The translations under genes and the position numbers were made by a program. Below, one piece after another: positions 63,787 to 64,000 of a DNA stretch of 64,000 nucleotides; the first letter of the stretch is position 1, and each line of letters begins with the position of its first letter. Origin of the DNA: Paraburkholderia sp. PGU19 (lineage in GTDB: Bacteria; Pseudomonadota; Gammaproteobacteria; Burkholderiales; Burkholderiaceae). The notes under the pieces were generated by a model, which was not told the origin of the DNA, made no database searches, and saw only the letters and a program-made list of their open reading frames with translations. The stretch is taken from the NCBI RefSeq assembly GCF_013426915.1, contig NZ_AP023181.1:496001-560000 (forward strand). The letters run 5' to 3'.

Positions 63787-64000
63787 TCAGCCGTTCCCGC
63801 CCGGAATGGCGAAGATGAACAGCGTGCCGCCGAGCGCGGTGTACTTCGCCAGCTCGCGGTAGCCGCCCACGGCGCCGAGGCCTTCCGTCGACTTCTGCAG
63901 GCCGGCTGCCATGCCGATGCCCGCCCAGCCGCCGATGCCCGAATACACGCCGACGAACTGCTTGCCCTGATACTCATACGTAAACACGTTGCCAATGATC
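63787..64000 (-). CDS. xoxF: PQQ-dependent methanol dehydrogenase, C-terminal part (5' end outside window)
   Basis: The last 70 codons of a quinoprotein alcohol dehydrogenase: [44 protein letters not shown]. This C-terminus fits XoxF-type lanthanide methanol dehydrogenases. The lanthanide-marking aspartate is outside the window, so XoxF rather than MxaF is inferred from the xoxG/xoxJ neighbours and absence of mxaI here. Confidence 0.85.
   Translation of the reverse strand, partial: IIGNVFTYEYQGKQFVGVYSGIGGWAGIGMAAGLQKSTEGLGAVGGYRELAKYTALGGTLFIFAIPGGNG

Overview
The window is GC-rich, densely coded DNA that reads as a secondary replicon of a Burkholderiales bacterium, most likely Paraburkholderia or Caballeronia. 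This rests on the combination of a FusA-like EF-G paralogue, the DUF3348/DUF802/OmpA/DUF2894 block, a lanthanide-type PQQ methanol dehydrogenase locus and many LysR regulators; it is inference, not a database match. No tRNA, rRNA, prophage, transposase or CRISPR array was seen.

Layout. 1-177: end of ppnP. 234-9661: a LysR regulator divergent from an uptake and oxidation operon (ABC importer, HcnABC/opine-oxidase-like flavoproteins, a second flavoprotein, RidA) for an opine- or imino-acid-like substrate. 9692-12323: a diguanylate cyclase and very small genes including two zinc-ribbon proteins. 12605-20445: a secreted beta-propeller, an acyltransferase, a molybdopterin oxidoreductase with a cytochrome b561 partner, and a TonB receptor behind a Zur-box-like palindrome. 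20468-23341: a DsbA-like protein and an EF-G paralogue. 23355-27847: four tightly coupled genes whose core is a ZorA/ZorB-like (MotA/MotB-like) proton-driven motor; this is the best candidate for an undescribed system.

28051-36897: alcohol dehydrogenase, nucleoside hydrolase lipoprotein, a lipid kinase/phosphoesterase/PAP2 operon, EamA transporter, small envelope proteins, and an adenosine kinase plus Ap4A phosphorylase pair. 37022-45392: two convergent operons that together resemble an itaconate/mesaconate degradation module (hydratase, acyl-CoA dehydrogenase, CoA-transferase, MFS permease; ETF beta and alpha, CitE-like lyase, LysR). 45612-54748: lone MlaC, haloacid dehalogenase, CGNR regulator divergent from a hydrolase/reductase/SDR set, and a DUF2182/DUF899/regulator/propeller group. 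54794-59349: a NarL-type two-component system divergent from a CstA-type pyruvate/peptide transporter and its YbdD partner. 59540-60144: a large nested inverted repeat. 60282-64000: lanthanide-type methanol dehydrogenase locus (xoxF end, xoxG, xoxJ, an unknown exported protein, CbbR-like LysR).

Three genes (6654-8074, 30641-31578, 49892-50661) each carry an apparent one-base deletion beside a GGG or CCC run. They may be true pseudogenes, but the shared pattern makes sequencing or assembly error quite likely.
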